Assembly: GCA_036015235.1 (NCBI GenBank)
Contig: CP107926.1
Location: forward strand, 6,881,501 to 6,945,500
DNA from: Streptomyces sp. NBC_00433
GTDB lineage: Bacteria; Actinomycetota; Actinomycetes; Streptomycetales; Streptomycetaceae
Reading direction: 5' to 3'
DNA: 64,000 nucleotides
The notes below the pieces were generated by a model that saw nothing but the letters and a program-made list of their open reading frames with translations, ran no database searches and had not been told where the DNA came from. Made by a program: the position numbers and the translations under genes. Positions 16,901 to 24,659 of this stretch are shown piece by piece (position 1 is the stretch's first letter; every line of letters starts with the position of its first letter).

Positions 16901-17758
16901 ATGTCTGGTCAGTCGCTGCTCGTCCCCGGCAAGCTGTCGCCCCCGCGGCAGGTGCCCGCCTCGATCCCGCGCCCCGAATACGTGGGCAAGCCGGGGCCCA
17001 CGCCCTATACGGGGCCGGAGGTCCAGGACGAGGACACCGTGGAGCGGATGCGGGTCGCGTCGCGGATCGCGGCGAGGGCCATGGAGGAGGCGGCGAAGGC
17101 CGTCGCGCCCGGGGTGACCACGGACGAGCTGGACCGGATCGCGCACGAGTACATGATCGGGCACGACGCCTATCCCTCCGATCTGGGCTACCGGGGTTTC
17201 CCGAAGTCGCTGTGCACCTCGCTCAACGAGGTCATCTGCCACGGCATCCCCGACTCGACGGTGCTGCGCGACGGCGACATCGTCAACCTCGACGTGACCG
17301 CGTACATCCACGGGGTGCACGGCGACTGCAATGCCACCTATCTCGTCGGCGACGTGGACGAGGAGTCGCGGCTGCTGGTCGAGCGCACCCGGGAGTCGCT
17401 GGCGCGGGCGATCAAGGCGGTGCGGCCCGGGCGGCAGATCAACGTGATCGGCCGGGTCATCGAGTCGTACGCCAAGCGCTTCGGCTACGGCGTGGTGCGG
17501 GACTTCACCGGGCACGGCATCAACACGTCCTTCCACTCCGGGCTGATCATCCCGCACTACGACGACCCGCGGGCGACCACCGTGATGCAGCCCGGTATGA
17601 CCTTCACGATCGAGCCGATGCTGACGCTGGGCACGCACGACTACGACGTGTGGGACGACGGCTGGACGGTGGTCACCAAGGACCGCAAGCGGACTGCCCA
17701 GTTCGAGCACACGCTGGTCGTCACGGCGGACGGTGCGGAGATCCTGACCCTGCCGTGA
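16901..17758 (+). CDS. map: Methionine aminopeptidase, type I
   Basis: A 285-residue metallopeptidase that removes the initiator Met from new proteins. The five metal ligands are visible: Asp in NLDVTAY, Asp in HGDCNATY, His in FTGHGI, Glu in TIEPML and Glu in AQFEHT. The substrate His lies in CHGIPD. About 40 extra N-terminal residues include PxPxxY-like Pro-rich sequence, as in actinobacterial MapA with an SH3-binding-type extension. The ATG at 16901 has no Shine-Dalgarno and sits 7 nt after a -10-like TACACT. Actinomycetes usually encode two or more of these, so this may not be the only copy. Confidence 0.95.
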   Translation: MSGQSLLVPGKLSPPRQVPASIPRPEYVGKPGPTPYTGPEVQDEDTVERMRVASRIAARAMEEAAKAVAPGVTTDELDRIAHEYMIGHDAYPSDLGYRGFPKSLCTSLNEVICHGIPDSTVLRDGDIVNLDVTAYIHGVHGDCNATYLVGDVDEESRLLVERTRESLARAIKAVRPGRQINVIGRVIESYAKRFGYGVVRDFTGHGINTSFHSGLIIPHYDDPRATTVMQPGMTFTIEPMLTLGTHDYDVWDDGWTVVTKDRKRTAQFEHTLVVTADGAEILTLP

Positions 17759-17776
17759 GCGGCGGCCCGCGGCGGG

Positions 17777-17782
17777 TAGGGT
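17777..17782 (+). promoter_or_regulatory. Candidate -10 box of the lipoprotein gene at 17825
   Basis: TAGGGT lies 42 nt before ATG 17825, after the map stop, so the lipoprotein gene can be transcribed on its own. Confidence 0.4.
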
Positions 17783-17824
17783 GGCGGCGTTTCCGCGGAT
17801 GAGTTGTTGAGGAGCCGACGCGCC

Positions 17825-18793
17825 ATGAACCGCCGCAGGGTGTGCCTCGGGGCCGCCGCCATCGCGCTGGCGCTGCCGCTGGCCGGGTGCATGACGGTGC
17901 ACGGCGAGCGGGCGGACATCCCGTCGGTGGGGAAGGCCGAGGCCGCGCGGGTGCTGGCGAATTTCGCCGCGGTCAACAACCGGGTCGGCAGGACCTACGA
18001 CGCCAAGGGCGTCACCGCGGTCGAGTCGGGCGTGCTCGGGACGACCGACGAGGCGGGCCTGCGCGCGAAACACACCAACCACCCGCAGGGCAATCCGGCT
18101 TACCGGCCGCTGGTCTTCTCCGACGCGCGCTTCGCCATACCCCGGCAGGTCGGCTGGCCGAAGTATTTCGTCGCCGACACCGCCACCAACCGCTCCGGCC
18201 GGACCCGTTGGCTGCTGGTCTTCCGGCGGTCCGCCGCCGGGCAGCCGTGGAAGGCGTCGTACGTGGCGTCGATCCCCACCGCGGACGTACCCGCCTTCGC
18301 CCGGGACAAGGACGGTTACGCGGTCGCGCTGGGCCTGGCGGGGACGAACCTGCTCGTGCAGCCGGGCCAGTTGAGCGCGGACTACGGTACGTACCTGGGC
18401 GGCAGCGGCGGCAGCGGCGTCTTCGCGGCGGGCCCGAGCACCTCGCAGTTGCGCGCGAACCGCAACGCCCATGCCAAGACGCCGAATTCGGTCACCCAGT
18501 ACGCCGACCAGCCCGCCGCCGGCGGTGACTTCACGCCGGTCGCGCTGCGTACGGCCGACGGCGGGGCGCTGGTCTTCTTCGCCTCGCACCACCAGTCGCG
18601 GGCCACCTTCAGGGCCGGCTACAACCTGGCGATCGACGCCGACACCAAGGCCCTGATGACCGGCACCCCGCGCACCTCGGTCACGCTGTCGCACCTGGCC
18701 GACGCGGCGGTCGCCGTCCCGCCGGCCGGCGGCAGCGGCAAGGTCGTCTTCCTCAGCCGGGTCGTCGGCCTGGTCACCGCCAAGGGCGAGTAG
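17825..18793 (+). CDS. Hypothetical secreted lipoprotein
   Basis: A 322-residue protein starting MNRRRVCLG with a hydrophobic signal and the lipobox LAGC, Cys 22 being the lipidation site. The mature part begins with a region that contains NNRVGRTYDAKG and then a two-lobed domain with TRWLLVFRR, PWKASYVAS and GALVFFASHHQ, suggesting beta sheets like NTF2- or cystatin-type folds. GAGGAG lies 10 nt before the ATG. It has no membrane helix after the signal and no catalytic motif. It is convergent with the prim-pol-like gene. Conserved proteins of this type occur in Streptomyces, but I know of no assigned function. Confidence 0.78.
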   Translation: MNRRRVCLGAAAIALALPLAGCMTVHGERADIPSVGKAEAARVLANFAAVNNRVGRTYDAKGVTAVESGVLGTTDEAGLRAKHTNHPQGNPAYRPLVFSDARFAIPRQVGWPKYFVADTATNRSGRTRWLLVFRRSAAGQPWKASYVASIPTADVPAFARDKDGYAVALGLAGTNLLVQPGQLSADYGTYLGGSGGSGVFAAGPSTSQLRANRNAHAKTPNSVTQYADQPAAGGDFTPVALRTADGGALVFFASHHQSRATFRAGYNLAIDADTKALMTGTPRTSVTLSHLADAAVAVPPAGGSGKVVFLSRVVGLVTAKGE

Positions 18794-18805
18794 CGCCGGG
18801 GGCGG

Positions 18806-19522
18806 TCAGCGCAGCCAGGTGGCCGGTTCGCGCTCGGGCTCGTAGGAGAACTGGGCGCAGGCGTCGGAGAGGATGTCGAGCACCGGCAGCGGGTCGGGCA
18901 GCGGCAGGTCGGGGCCGTGCTGCGGCAGCCATTCGACGGTGTGGCCCGTCGGCAGCCGGGACGGCGGCAGCAGCACGTAGCTGCCGCGGGAATGCCAGCG
19001 GATGCCGGGGTGCTCCTCGGCGGTCTCCGGGTGGCTGTCCAGCTCGCAGGGCCACCACTCGTCCTCGTCGGCGGGATTGCCGCGGGTCTCGGTGAAGAAC
19101 AGCAGCCGGTCCGCGCGGGCGGCGACCGGGCCCAGGGTGGCGCCGTCGGCGATCAGCCGTTCGATGGCGAGCCGGCCGGCTTCCGCGGGGACGTCGAGGA
19201 CGTCGTGCGCGATGCCGGTGGCGGTGACGAAGTTGGCCAGCGGGTCGGTGCGCAGCCAGTGGTCGATCTTGTCCATGTCGGTGCTCGCCTGGGTCTGCCA
19301 GGCCAGCGAGACCGGGTGGACGGCCGGGATCGGACAGCCGATGCGCTCGCAGGAGCAGCCGAAATTCGCGGGGTGCGCGGCGGGCGCGACCGGGAAGCCC
19401 GCGGTGGCGGCGGCTCTGACCAGGGGGTCTCGGCGCAGGTCGGGCTCCGCTGCCCGGGTGGCACCCGAAGCGCCTTCCGTCCGGCGGCGCACCCACTCGG
19501 ACAACCTGCTCATGCCTGCCAT
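18806..19522 (-). CDS. Bifunctional DNA primase/polymerase-like (prim-pol N-terminal domain) protein
   Basis: A 238-residue soluble protein resembling the N-terminal prim-pol domain of actinobacterial plasmid replication proteins. The pattern VAPAAHPANFGCSCERIGCPIPAVHP contributes a Cys/His set near residues 45-70 that looks like a zinc site. Further conserved pieces are TGIAHDVLDVP (Asp pair), LLFFTETRG, IRWHSRGSYVLLPPS and VEWLPQHGPD. No helicase domain follows, so alone it may be a stand-alone primase-like protein or a chromosomal relic. GGAG is 5-6 nt before ATG 19522. Family recall is moderate; activity is not shown by sequence. Confidence 0.7.
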   Translation of the reverse strand: MAGMSRLSEWVRRRTEGASGATRAAEPDLRRDPLVRAAATAGFPVAPAAHPANFGCSCERIGCPIPAVHPVSLAWQTQASTDMDKIDHWLRTDPLANFVTATGIAHDVLDVPAEAGRLAIERLIADGATLGPVAARADRLLFFTETRGNPADEDEWWPCELDSHPETAEEHPGIRWHSRGSYVLLPPSRLPTGHTVEWLPQHGPDLPLPDPLPVLDILSDACAQFSYEPEREPATWLR

Positions 19523-19670
19523 CTAGCTCCTTCCCTCGCCCCCGTCCCGCAGTGCACACGGTACGCGGCTGATGGAGGACATCCTCCCTCTTGCCGGGAA
19601 TGAACACCCGCCGGGGGTGGAAGTGTTCCTCCGGAAGAATTTCCCGACAGGATGTCGGCAAGCCGTTTGG

Positions 19671-19686
19671 CTCAGGTATACCTGAG
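19671..19686. promoter_or_regulatory. Perfect 16-bp palindrome upstream of heme oxygenase
   Basis: CTCAGGTATACCTGAG is self-complementary over all 16 bases and lies 56 nt before the heme oxygenase ATG. It contains a TATACC that could serve as a -10 box. It does not match the 19-bp iron box of DmdR/IdeR in spacing, so the regulator is unknown. The 219-bp gap also has an imperfect repeat GAACAC (19602) / GTGTTC (19623). Confidence 0.65.
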
Positions 19687-19741
19687 TCGCCACGATCGGA
19701 CGGCGGACCAGCCGGTTCGCCCCCGAGGAACCGGAGGCCCC

Positions 19742-20398
19742 ATGTCCGCGCAGCCCTTCTCCACCGTCATCCGCGCCGCGAGCCGGCAGCAGCACACCGA
19801 GGCGGAGAATTCCGCCTTCATGGCCGACCTGCTGGGCGGCCGGCTCGGCGTCGCCGCCTACGCGCGGTATACGGAGCAGCTGTGGTTCGTCTACCAGGCG
19901 CTGGAGGAAGGCGCGGCGCGGCTCGCCGACGACCCGGTGGCCGGCCCCTTCGTCCGGCCGCCGGAGCTGCTCAGACTGGCCGCGCTGGAGAGCGACCTGG
20001 ACCATCTGCTCGGCGAGGAGTGGCGGAAGCGGGCCTCGCCGCTGCCCGCCACCGCCCGCTACGCCGCCCGGATCACCGAGACCGCGGCCCGCTGGCCGGC
20101 CGGCTACGTCGCCCACCACTACACCCGCTATCTGGGCGACCTGTCCGGCGGCCAGATCATCCGCGGCATCGCCGAGAAGACCTGGGACCTCCCCCACAAG
20201 GGCGACGGCGTGCGCTTCTACGTCTTCGAGGGCATCGCCAACCCGGCGGCCTTCAAGCGCGGCTACCGCGAGCTGCTCGACGCGATGCCGCTGGACGAGC
20301 TGCAGCGCCAGCGGGTGGTCGACGAGTGCCGTGCCGCCTTCACGCTGAACAGCGCGGTCTTCACGGACCTGGGCGAGGCCTTCCCGCGCACCGCCTGA
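19742..20398 (+). CDS. Biliverdin-producing heme oxygenase
   Basis: A 218-residue heme oxygenase that opens heme to biliverdin, CO and Fe2+. The proximal heme ligand is His 18 in RQQHTEAE. The distal helix has the Gly-rich GDLSGGQ at 132-138. Tyr and Arg residues in YVAHHYTRYLGDL and FYVFEGI also fit. Length is the usual 210-220. GAGGAACCGGAGG lies upstream of ATG 19742, a strong ribosome-binding region. It would recover iron or remove heme. The upstream palindrome suggests regulation, perhaps by iron or heme. A GC-rich hairpin follows the stop, so this is likely a single-gene unit. Confidence 0.93.
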   Translation: MSAQPFSTVIRAASRQQHTEAENSAFMADLLGGRLGVAAYARYTEQLWFVYQALEEGAARLADDPVAGPFVRPPELLRLAALESDLDHLLGEEWRKRASPLPATARYAARITETAARWPAGYVAHHYTRYLGDLSGGQIIRGIAEKTWDLPHKGDGVRFYVFEGIANPAAFKRGYRELLDAMPLDELQRQRVVDECRAAFTLNSAVFTDLGEAFPRTA

Positions 20399-20403
20399 CC
20401 GGG

Positions 20404-20437
20404 GGCGGCGCGGCCGGTGGGCGCCGGTCGCGCCGCC
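20404..20437 (+). terminator. Hairpin terminator after heme oxygenase
   Basis: GGCGGCGCG (20404-20412) pairs with CGCGCCGCC (20429-20437), and CCGG pairs with CCGG inside. There is no U-tract, as is common in actinomycetes. It begins 6 nt after the stop. Confidence 0.6.
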
Positions 20438-20611
20438 GGATCCCCCCGGGCCGGAGCATCTGCGGCACGACTCCGCTTCTGCGCGAAGTCGGTCACCGAA
20501 AACGGCGATCGGGCGCACAATCCTCGTAGTACGTCCCCCGGTCGGGCCGACCGTCAGGCGGGGGACGCCACTGTGCACCCCAGGCACACTCACCACCACG
20601 AGGAGCCCTCA

Positions 20612-21439
20612 TTGCGCACTGCGACACCCCGCCGGTATCTGATGTGCCCCCCGGCGCATTTCCGCGTGGCGTATTCCATCAACCCCTGGATGGACCCCGA
20701 CAAACCGGTGGACCCCGCGCTCGCGCTCTTCCAGTGGGAGGACCTGCGCGACCGCTACCGCGCACTCGGCCACACCGTCGAGATCCTGGACCCGGTCGCG
20801 GGCCTGCCCGACATGGTCTTCGCGGCGAACGGCGCCACCGTCGTGGACGGCCGGGTGCTCGGCGCAAGGTTCGCCAACCCCGAGCGGGCCGCTGAGGCCC
20901 CGGCGCACCTGGCGTGGTTCCGGTCCCGCGCCGACGGCTTCGTCGACGTACGCGAGCCCGAGCACGTCAACGAGGCCGAGGGCGACTTCGCCGTCACCGC
21001 CGGCTGGCTGCTGGCCGGGCAGGGCTTCCGCAGCAGCCCGCTCGCACACGACGAGGCGCAGGAGTTCTTCGGCCGGCCGGTGATCAGCCTGGAGCTGACC
21101 GACCCGCGCTACTACCACCTGGACACCGCCCTCGCCGTCCTGGACGACGCCGCCGACGACGTCATGTACTACCCCGGCGCCTTCTCCCCGGGCTCCCGTG
21201 CGGTCCTCGCCCGCCTCTTCCCGACCGCCCTGCTCGCCACCGCCGAGGACGCGGCCGTCTTCGGCCTGAACGCGGTGAGCGACGGCCGCAACGTCCTGCT
21301 CCCCCGGGAGGCGGCGTCCCTGCACGCCCCGCTACGGGCCCGCGGTTACGAGCCGATCGGCGTCGACATGTCCGAATTCCACAAGGCCGGCGGCAGCGTC
21401 AAGTGCTGCACGATGGAAGTCCGGCCGTCGCAGCGCTGA
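20612..21439 (+). CDS. Dimethylargininase / arginine deiminase-superfamily hydrolase
   Basis: A 275-residue guanidino-group hydrolase. DMVFAANGA, the Glu/Asp pair in NEAEGDF, His in YYHLDTAL and the nucleophilic Cys in GGSVKCCTMEV form the catalytic set of the DDAH/pentein family. Such enzymes turn N-dimethylarginine into citrulline and dimethylamine; several actinobacterial members act on other arginine derivatives. I choose TTG 20612 because GAGGAG lies 7 nt upstream and the protein start RRYLMCPP matches the family. The larger open frame upstream overlaps untranslated sequence. A GC hairpin follows the gene. Confidence 0.88.
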   Translation: MRTATPRRYLMCPPAHFRVAYSINPWMDPDKPVDPALALFQWEDLRDRYRALGHTVEILDPVAGLPDMVFAANGATVVDGRVLGARFANPERAAEAPAHLAWFRSRADGFVDVREPEHVNEAEGDFAVTAGWLLAGQGFRSSPLAHDEAQEFFGRPVISLELTDPRYYHLDTALAVLDDAADDVMYYPGAFSPGSRAVLARLFPTALLATAEDAAVFGLNAVSDGRNVLLPREAASLHAPLRARGYEPIGVDMSEFHKAGGSVKCCTMEVRPSQR

Positions 21440-21473
21440 GCGCTCCCCCGGGTGACGGCCCCCGGCGGCCCCC

Positions 21474-21507
21474 GCCCCCCGGGTGATCCCCGACACCCGT
21501 GGGGGGC
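21474..21507 (+). terminator. Hairpin terminator after the dimethylargininase gene
   Basis: GCCCCCCGGGTG pairs with CACCCG and GGGGGGC, with a single-base bulge at 21500, giving a 12-13-bp stem. It lies between the dimethylargininase stop and the F420-NADP reductase start. Confidence 0.55.
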
Positions 21508-21548
21508 GCCAGGGGCCGGGGCCGCGGGGACCTGGCAGGATCGCGGGC

Positions 21549-22289
21549 ATGACGAATGCTGACGACAGCAGGAACGCGCCGACCGCCGATGCCCCCGCCG
21601 CGCCGGCCAAGGCGCCGGCGAGGGATCCCTGGGAGCTGCCCGATGTGTCGGGCCTGGTGGTCGGGGTGCTCGGTGGGACCGGCGACCAGGGCCGCGGCCT
21701 GGCCTACCGGCTGGCCAGGGCCGGCCAGCAGGTGGTCATCGGCTCGCGCAACGCCGAGCGCGCCCGGAGCGCCGCCGCCGAACTGGGCCTCGGCGTCGAG
21801 GGCGCCGACAATGCGGAGTGCGCGCGGCGCAGCGACGTGGTGATCGTCGCGGTGCCGTGGGACGGCCACGCCAAGACCCTGGAGTCGCTCCGCGCGGAGC
21901 TGGCGGGCAAGCTCGTCGTGGACTGCGTCAACCCGCTCGGCTTCGACAAGCAGGGCGCGTACGCCCTCACGCCCGACGAGGGCAGCGCCGCCCAGCAGGC
22001 CGCCGCGCTGCTCCCCGACTCCCGGGTCACCGCCGCCTTCCACCACCTGTCGGCGGTGCTGCTGCAGAACCCGGAGGTCGAGATGATCGACACCGACGTG
22101 ATGGTGCTCGGCGAGTCCCGCGCCGACACCGACCTGGTCCAGGCACTCGCCGCCCGCATCCCCGGCATGCGCGGCGTCTTCGCGGGCCGCCTGCGCAACG
22201 CGCACCAGGTCGAGTCGCTGGTGGCGAACCTGATCTCGGTCAACCGCCGTTACAAGGCCCACGCGGGCCTCCGCCTCACGGACGTCTGA
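21549..22289 (+). CDS. npdG: NADPH-dependent F420 reductase (F420:NADP oxidoreductase)
   Basis: A 246-residue NADP-binding protein. After a roughly 30-residue Ala/Pro-rich lead it has VVGVLGGTGDQGRGLAYR, a Rossmann loop with the GGTGxQG form specific to F420:NADP oxidoreductases, then IGSRNAERA for the NADP phosphate and VNPLGFDKQG. It passes hydride between F420H2 and NADP, supplying reduced F420 to actinobacterial flavin/deazaflavin enzymes. ATG 21549 has a CAGGAT box 7 nt upstream that could be either a weak Shine-Dalgarno or a -10 element. It is convergent with the quinone-oxidoreductase-like gene. Confidence 0.9.
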   Translation: MTNADDSRNAPTADAPAAPAKAPARDPWELPDVSGLVVGVLGGTGDQGRGLAYRLARAGQQVVIGSRNAERARSAAAELGLGVEGADNAECARRSDVVIVAVPWDGHAKTLESLRAELAGKLVVDCVNPLGFDKQGAYALTPDEGSAAQQAAALLPDSRVTAAFHHLSAVLLQNPEVEMIDTDVMVLGESRADTDLVQALAARIPGMRGVFAGRLRNAHQVESLVANLISVNRRYKAHAGLRLTDV

Positions 22290-22364
22290 CCCGGCCGCCC
22301 GCGGCCGTCGCGGGCCGGAAGGGGCTCGGCGCGGGGGACACCCCCGCCCCGGCCCCCGGGCTGT

Positions 22365-23291
22365 TCAGGAGACGTCGAGGACGATCTTGCCGCGGCGGCC
22401 GCGCTGCTCCAGGGCGGTGTACGCCGCGGCCGTGCCCGACAGCGGGATCACCTGGTCGACGGGAACCGTCAGCCGGTTCGCGTCGACCAGGCGGGTCAGT
22501 TCGAGGAGGCCGGCCCGGTCGGGCTCCACGACGAAGAAGGCCCCGCGCGGGCCCGCGCCCGCCGGGGGCTCGGGCGGCGAGACGATGCTCACCAGCACAC
22601 CGCTGTCCCGCAGCACCTGCCACGAGCGCTGCTGGACGTCGCCGCCCGCGGTGTCGAGGACCACGTCGACGTCGCGGACCTGGTCCTCGAAGGGTGCCGC
22701 CCGGTAGTCGAGGGCCCGTGCGGCGCCCAGGCCGCGGACGAAGTCCAGGTGGTCGGCGCCCGCCGTGCCGATCACCTCCGCGCCGAGGGCCGCCGCGACC
22801 TGGACGGCGAGCGAGCCGACGCCGCCCGCGGCGCCGTGGACGAGCACGCGCCCGCCCTCGGCCAGGCCGCCGTGCCGCACCAGGGCCTGCCAGGCGGTCA
22901 GCCCGGCCAGCGTCAGGGCGGCGGACTCCCCGAAGCCGAGGCCGGCCGGCTTCGGCGCGAGCACCCCGGCCGGCACCACGGTGAATTCCGCGGCCGCGCC
23001 GTCCATGGTGAAGGGGATCAGCCCGAAGACCTCGTCGCCCGCGCCCGGACCCTCGACGACGACCCCCGCCACCTCCTTCGCCGGGATCGCCGGCAGCCGC
23101 GGCTTGCCGCCCGGCGCCAGGCTGTCGGTCCAGGTGGCGTCCCAGGCCAGCTCGCCCGCGGTGATCGAGGCGGCCCGCACCTCGACCAGCACCTCGCCTT
23201 CGCCCGGCACCGGGCGCGGTGCGGTCTCGTACGCCAGTACCTCGGGCCCGCCGCGGCGGTGGCCGCGTACCGCGTGCATGGTGGTGTCCAC
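22365..23291 (-). CDS. NADP-dependent zinc-type alcohol dehydrogenase-like oxidoreductase (MDR family)
   Basis: A 308-residue medium-chain reductase. The GroES-like N-terminal half has PGEGEVLVEVRAASI, IPAKEVAGVV and GDEVFG. The Rossmann half has VLVHGAAGGVGSLAVQ, the cofactor loop of quinone oxidoreductases. It lacks the Cys cluster of zinc-binding members, so a zinc-free quinone- or enoyl-reductase activity is more likely. GTG 23291 follows AAAGGA at 7 nt; ATG 23279 is an alternative. The substrate is unknown, as is usual for this family. Confidence 0.87.
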   Translation of the reverse strand: MDTTMHAVRGHRRGGPEVLAYETAPRPVPGEGEVLVEVRAASITAGELAWDATWTDSLAPGGKPRLPAIPAKEVAGVVVEGPGAGDEVFGLIPFTMDGAAAEFTVVPAGVLAPKPAGLGFGESAALTLAGLTAWQALVRHGGLAEGGRVLVHGAAGGVGSLAVQVAAALGAEVIGTAGADHLDFVRGLGAARALDYRAAPFEDQVRDVDVVLDTAGGDVQQRSWQVLRDSGVLVSIVSPPEPPAGAGPRGAFFVVEPDRAGLLELTRLVDANRLTVPVDQVIPLSGTAAAYTALEQRGRRGKIVLDVS

Positions 23292-23465
23292 GAGACGTCC
23301 TTTCCGCGCCCGGCGGCGCTGTCGCCCACCAGTCAACCGGCAACCGGGGCCGCCCGCCTCCCCGCCGGGGAGCACGGGGGACAGGGAGCAGGGGGGAGGG
23401 GCGCATGGGGGACAATGGGCGCGCACCGCCCGTACGCACGTGTCAGGACAGGAGCCCGTCCAGCC

Positions 23466-23633
23466 ATGCCCCGCCTCGCCCTCTACGCACTCGTCGTGTG
23501 CGTCCTCTCCGTCGCCGCCGCCGTCGTGTCCTTCGTGAACGGCAACTGGCTGGGCGTGGTGTGGGTGCTGCTCGCGGGGGTGTCCAGCAACATGTGGTGG
23601 TATCTGCGCAGGAAGGCCCGCGCGGCCGCGTGA
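23466..23633 (+). CDS. Small two-helix membrane protein
   Basis: A 55-residue protein, MPRLALYALVVCVLSV followed by a short polar turn (VNGNWLG), a second hydrophobic helix and a basic tail (RRKARAAA). The tail suggests the C terminus is cytoplasmic. AGGAG lies 11 nt before ATG 23466. It stands alone between two minus-strand genes. No function can be given. The start and codon pattern support a real gene in spite of its size. Confidence 0.65.
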   Translation: MPRLALYALVVCVLSVAAAVVSFVNGNWLGVVWVLLAGVSSNMWWYLRRKARAAA

Positions 23634-23670
23634 GCTTCCCCGCGACCGGCGGGCCGGCGGGCCGGCGGCG

Positions 23671-24456
23671 TCAGTGCTTCCAGAAGCGGAAGAGCCAGTA
23701 GCCGTACTCCACGGCGATGTCCGGCACCTTGAACCAGCCCATGACGTGGTAGACGCCGTCGAAGAACTTCTCGTTGACCGCCGGGATGTACAGCACGCCG
23801 AAGGTCGCGATCAGCCCGAAGGGCGCGAAGGGTTCCACCTGGCGGCGGAAGTTGTACGGCAGCCAGGGCTCCCAGATGCCGTAGCCGTCCAGGCCCGGGA
23901 TCGGCAGCAGGTTCAGCAGGGCCGCGCTGACCTGGAGGAACGCCAGGAAGGCGAGCGCGAAGAGGAAGGTACGCGGCCAGCTGTCGATGAGGCCCAGCGT
24001 GAAGGGCAGCATCAGCAGCGCGGCGAACAGCACGTTCATCAGCGGGCCCGCGGCCGAGATCAGGCTGTGCCGCCACCGGCCCCTGATACGGCCCCGCTCG
24101 ATGAAGACCGCCCCGCCGGGCAGGCCGATGCCGCCCATGATCACGAAGATCACCGGCAGCGCGATGGAGAGCGCGGCGTTGGCGTACTTGAGCGGGTTGA
24201 GGGTGAGGTAGCCCTTGCTGCCGATGCTGATGTCGCCGCTGTGCAGCGCGGTGCGGGCGTGCGCGTATTCGTGCAGGCACAGCGAGACGACCCAGCCGGA
24301 CACGACGAAGAGGAAGACCGCGAAGCCGGCGTCCGAGGCGAAGCCGTTCCATACCGCCCACCCGGACACGGCCATGACCGCCGCGATGCCGAGGAATACG
24401 GGGCTGACGGCCCGCTCCCCGCTGCCGCGGGCCTGACGAATCGGCGTGACGCTCAT
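23671..24456 (-). CDS. Site-2 protease family (M50) membrane metalloprotease
   Basis: A 261-residue membrane protease with about six hydrophobic segments. The zinc motif HEYAH is at residues 62-66, inside the second helix. The third ligand Asp lies in PIPGLDGYG further on. NPLKY between them is also typical of the group. Members cleave membrane-bound anti-sigma factors or other transmembrane proteins. This short form has no PDZ domain. ATG 24456 has GGAG 7 nt upstream. Neighbours do not tell its substrate; the anti-sigma gene at 30007 is too far to link. Confidence 0.87.
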   Translation of the reverse strand: MSVTPIRQARGSGERAVSPVFLGIAAVMAVSGWAVWNGFASDAGFAVFLFVVSGWVVSLCLHEYAHARTALHSGDISIGSKGYLTLNPLKYANAALSIALPVIFVIMGGIGLPGGAVFIERGRIRGRWRHSLISAAGPLMNVLFAALLMLPFTLGLIDSWPRTFLFALAFLAFLQVSAALLNLLPIPGLDGYGIWEPWLPYNFRRQVEPFAPFGLIATFGVLYIPAVNEKFFDGVYHVMGWFKVPDIAVEYGYWLFRFWKH

Positions 24457-24646
24457 GCGAGTGCTCCAGCTTTCCGACGGTGACCAGCCCTCCGGGGGAC
24501 TCAACGCCCCCGGGCGCCCGATCATCCCACGTCCGCGCCGCCGCGAGGGGTGCCCCCGGCGGTGCCGGCCCGCGCCCCCGTGGAGGGGAACCGCACGACC
24601 CCCGCGCCCGGCGGGAAGCTGGTCGCCGTGCCGGAGGCGACTTCCG

Positions 24647-24653
24647 TAAGAAT
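24647..24653 (+). promoter_or_regulatory. -10-like box of the SARP gene
   Basis: TAAGAAT is followed by GGGGCC and GTG 24660, so transcription would start at or near the initiation codon. Confidence 0.4.
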
Positions 24654-24659
24654 GGGGCC

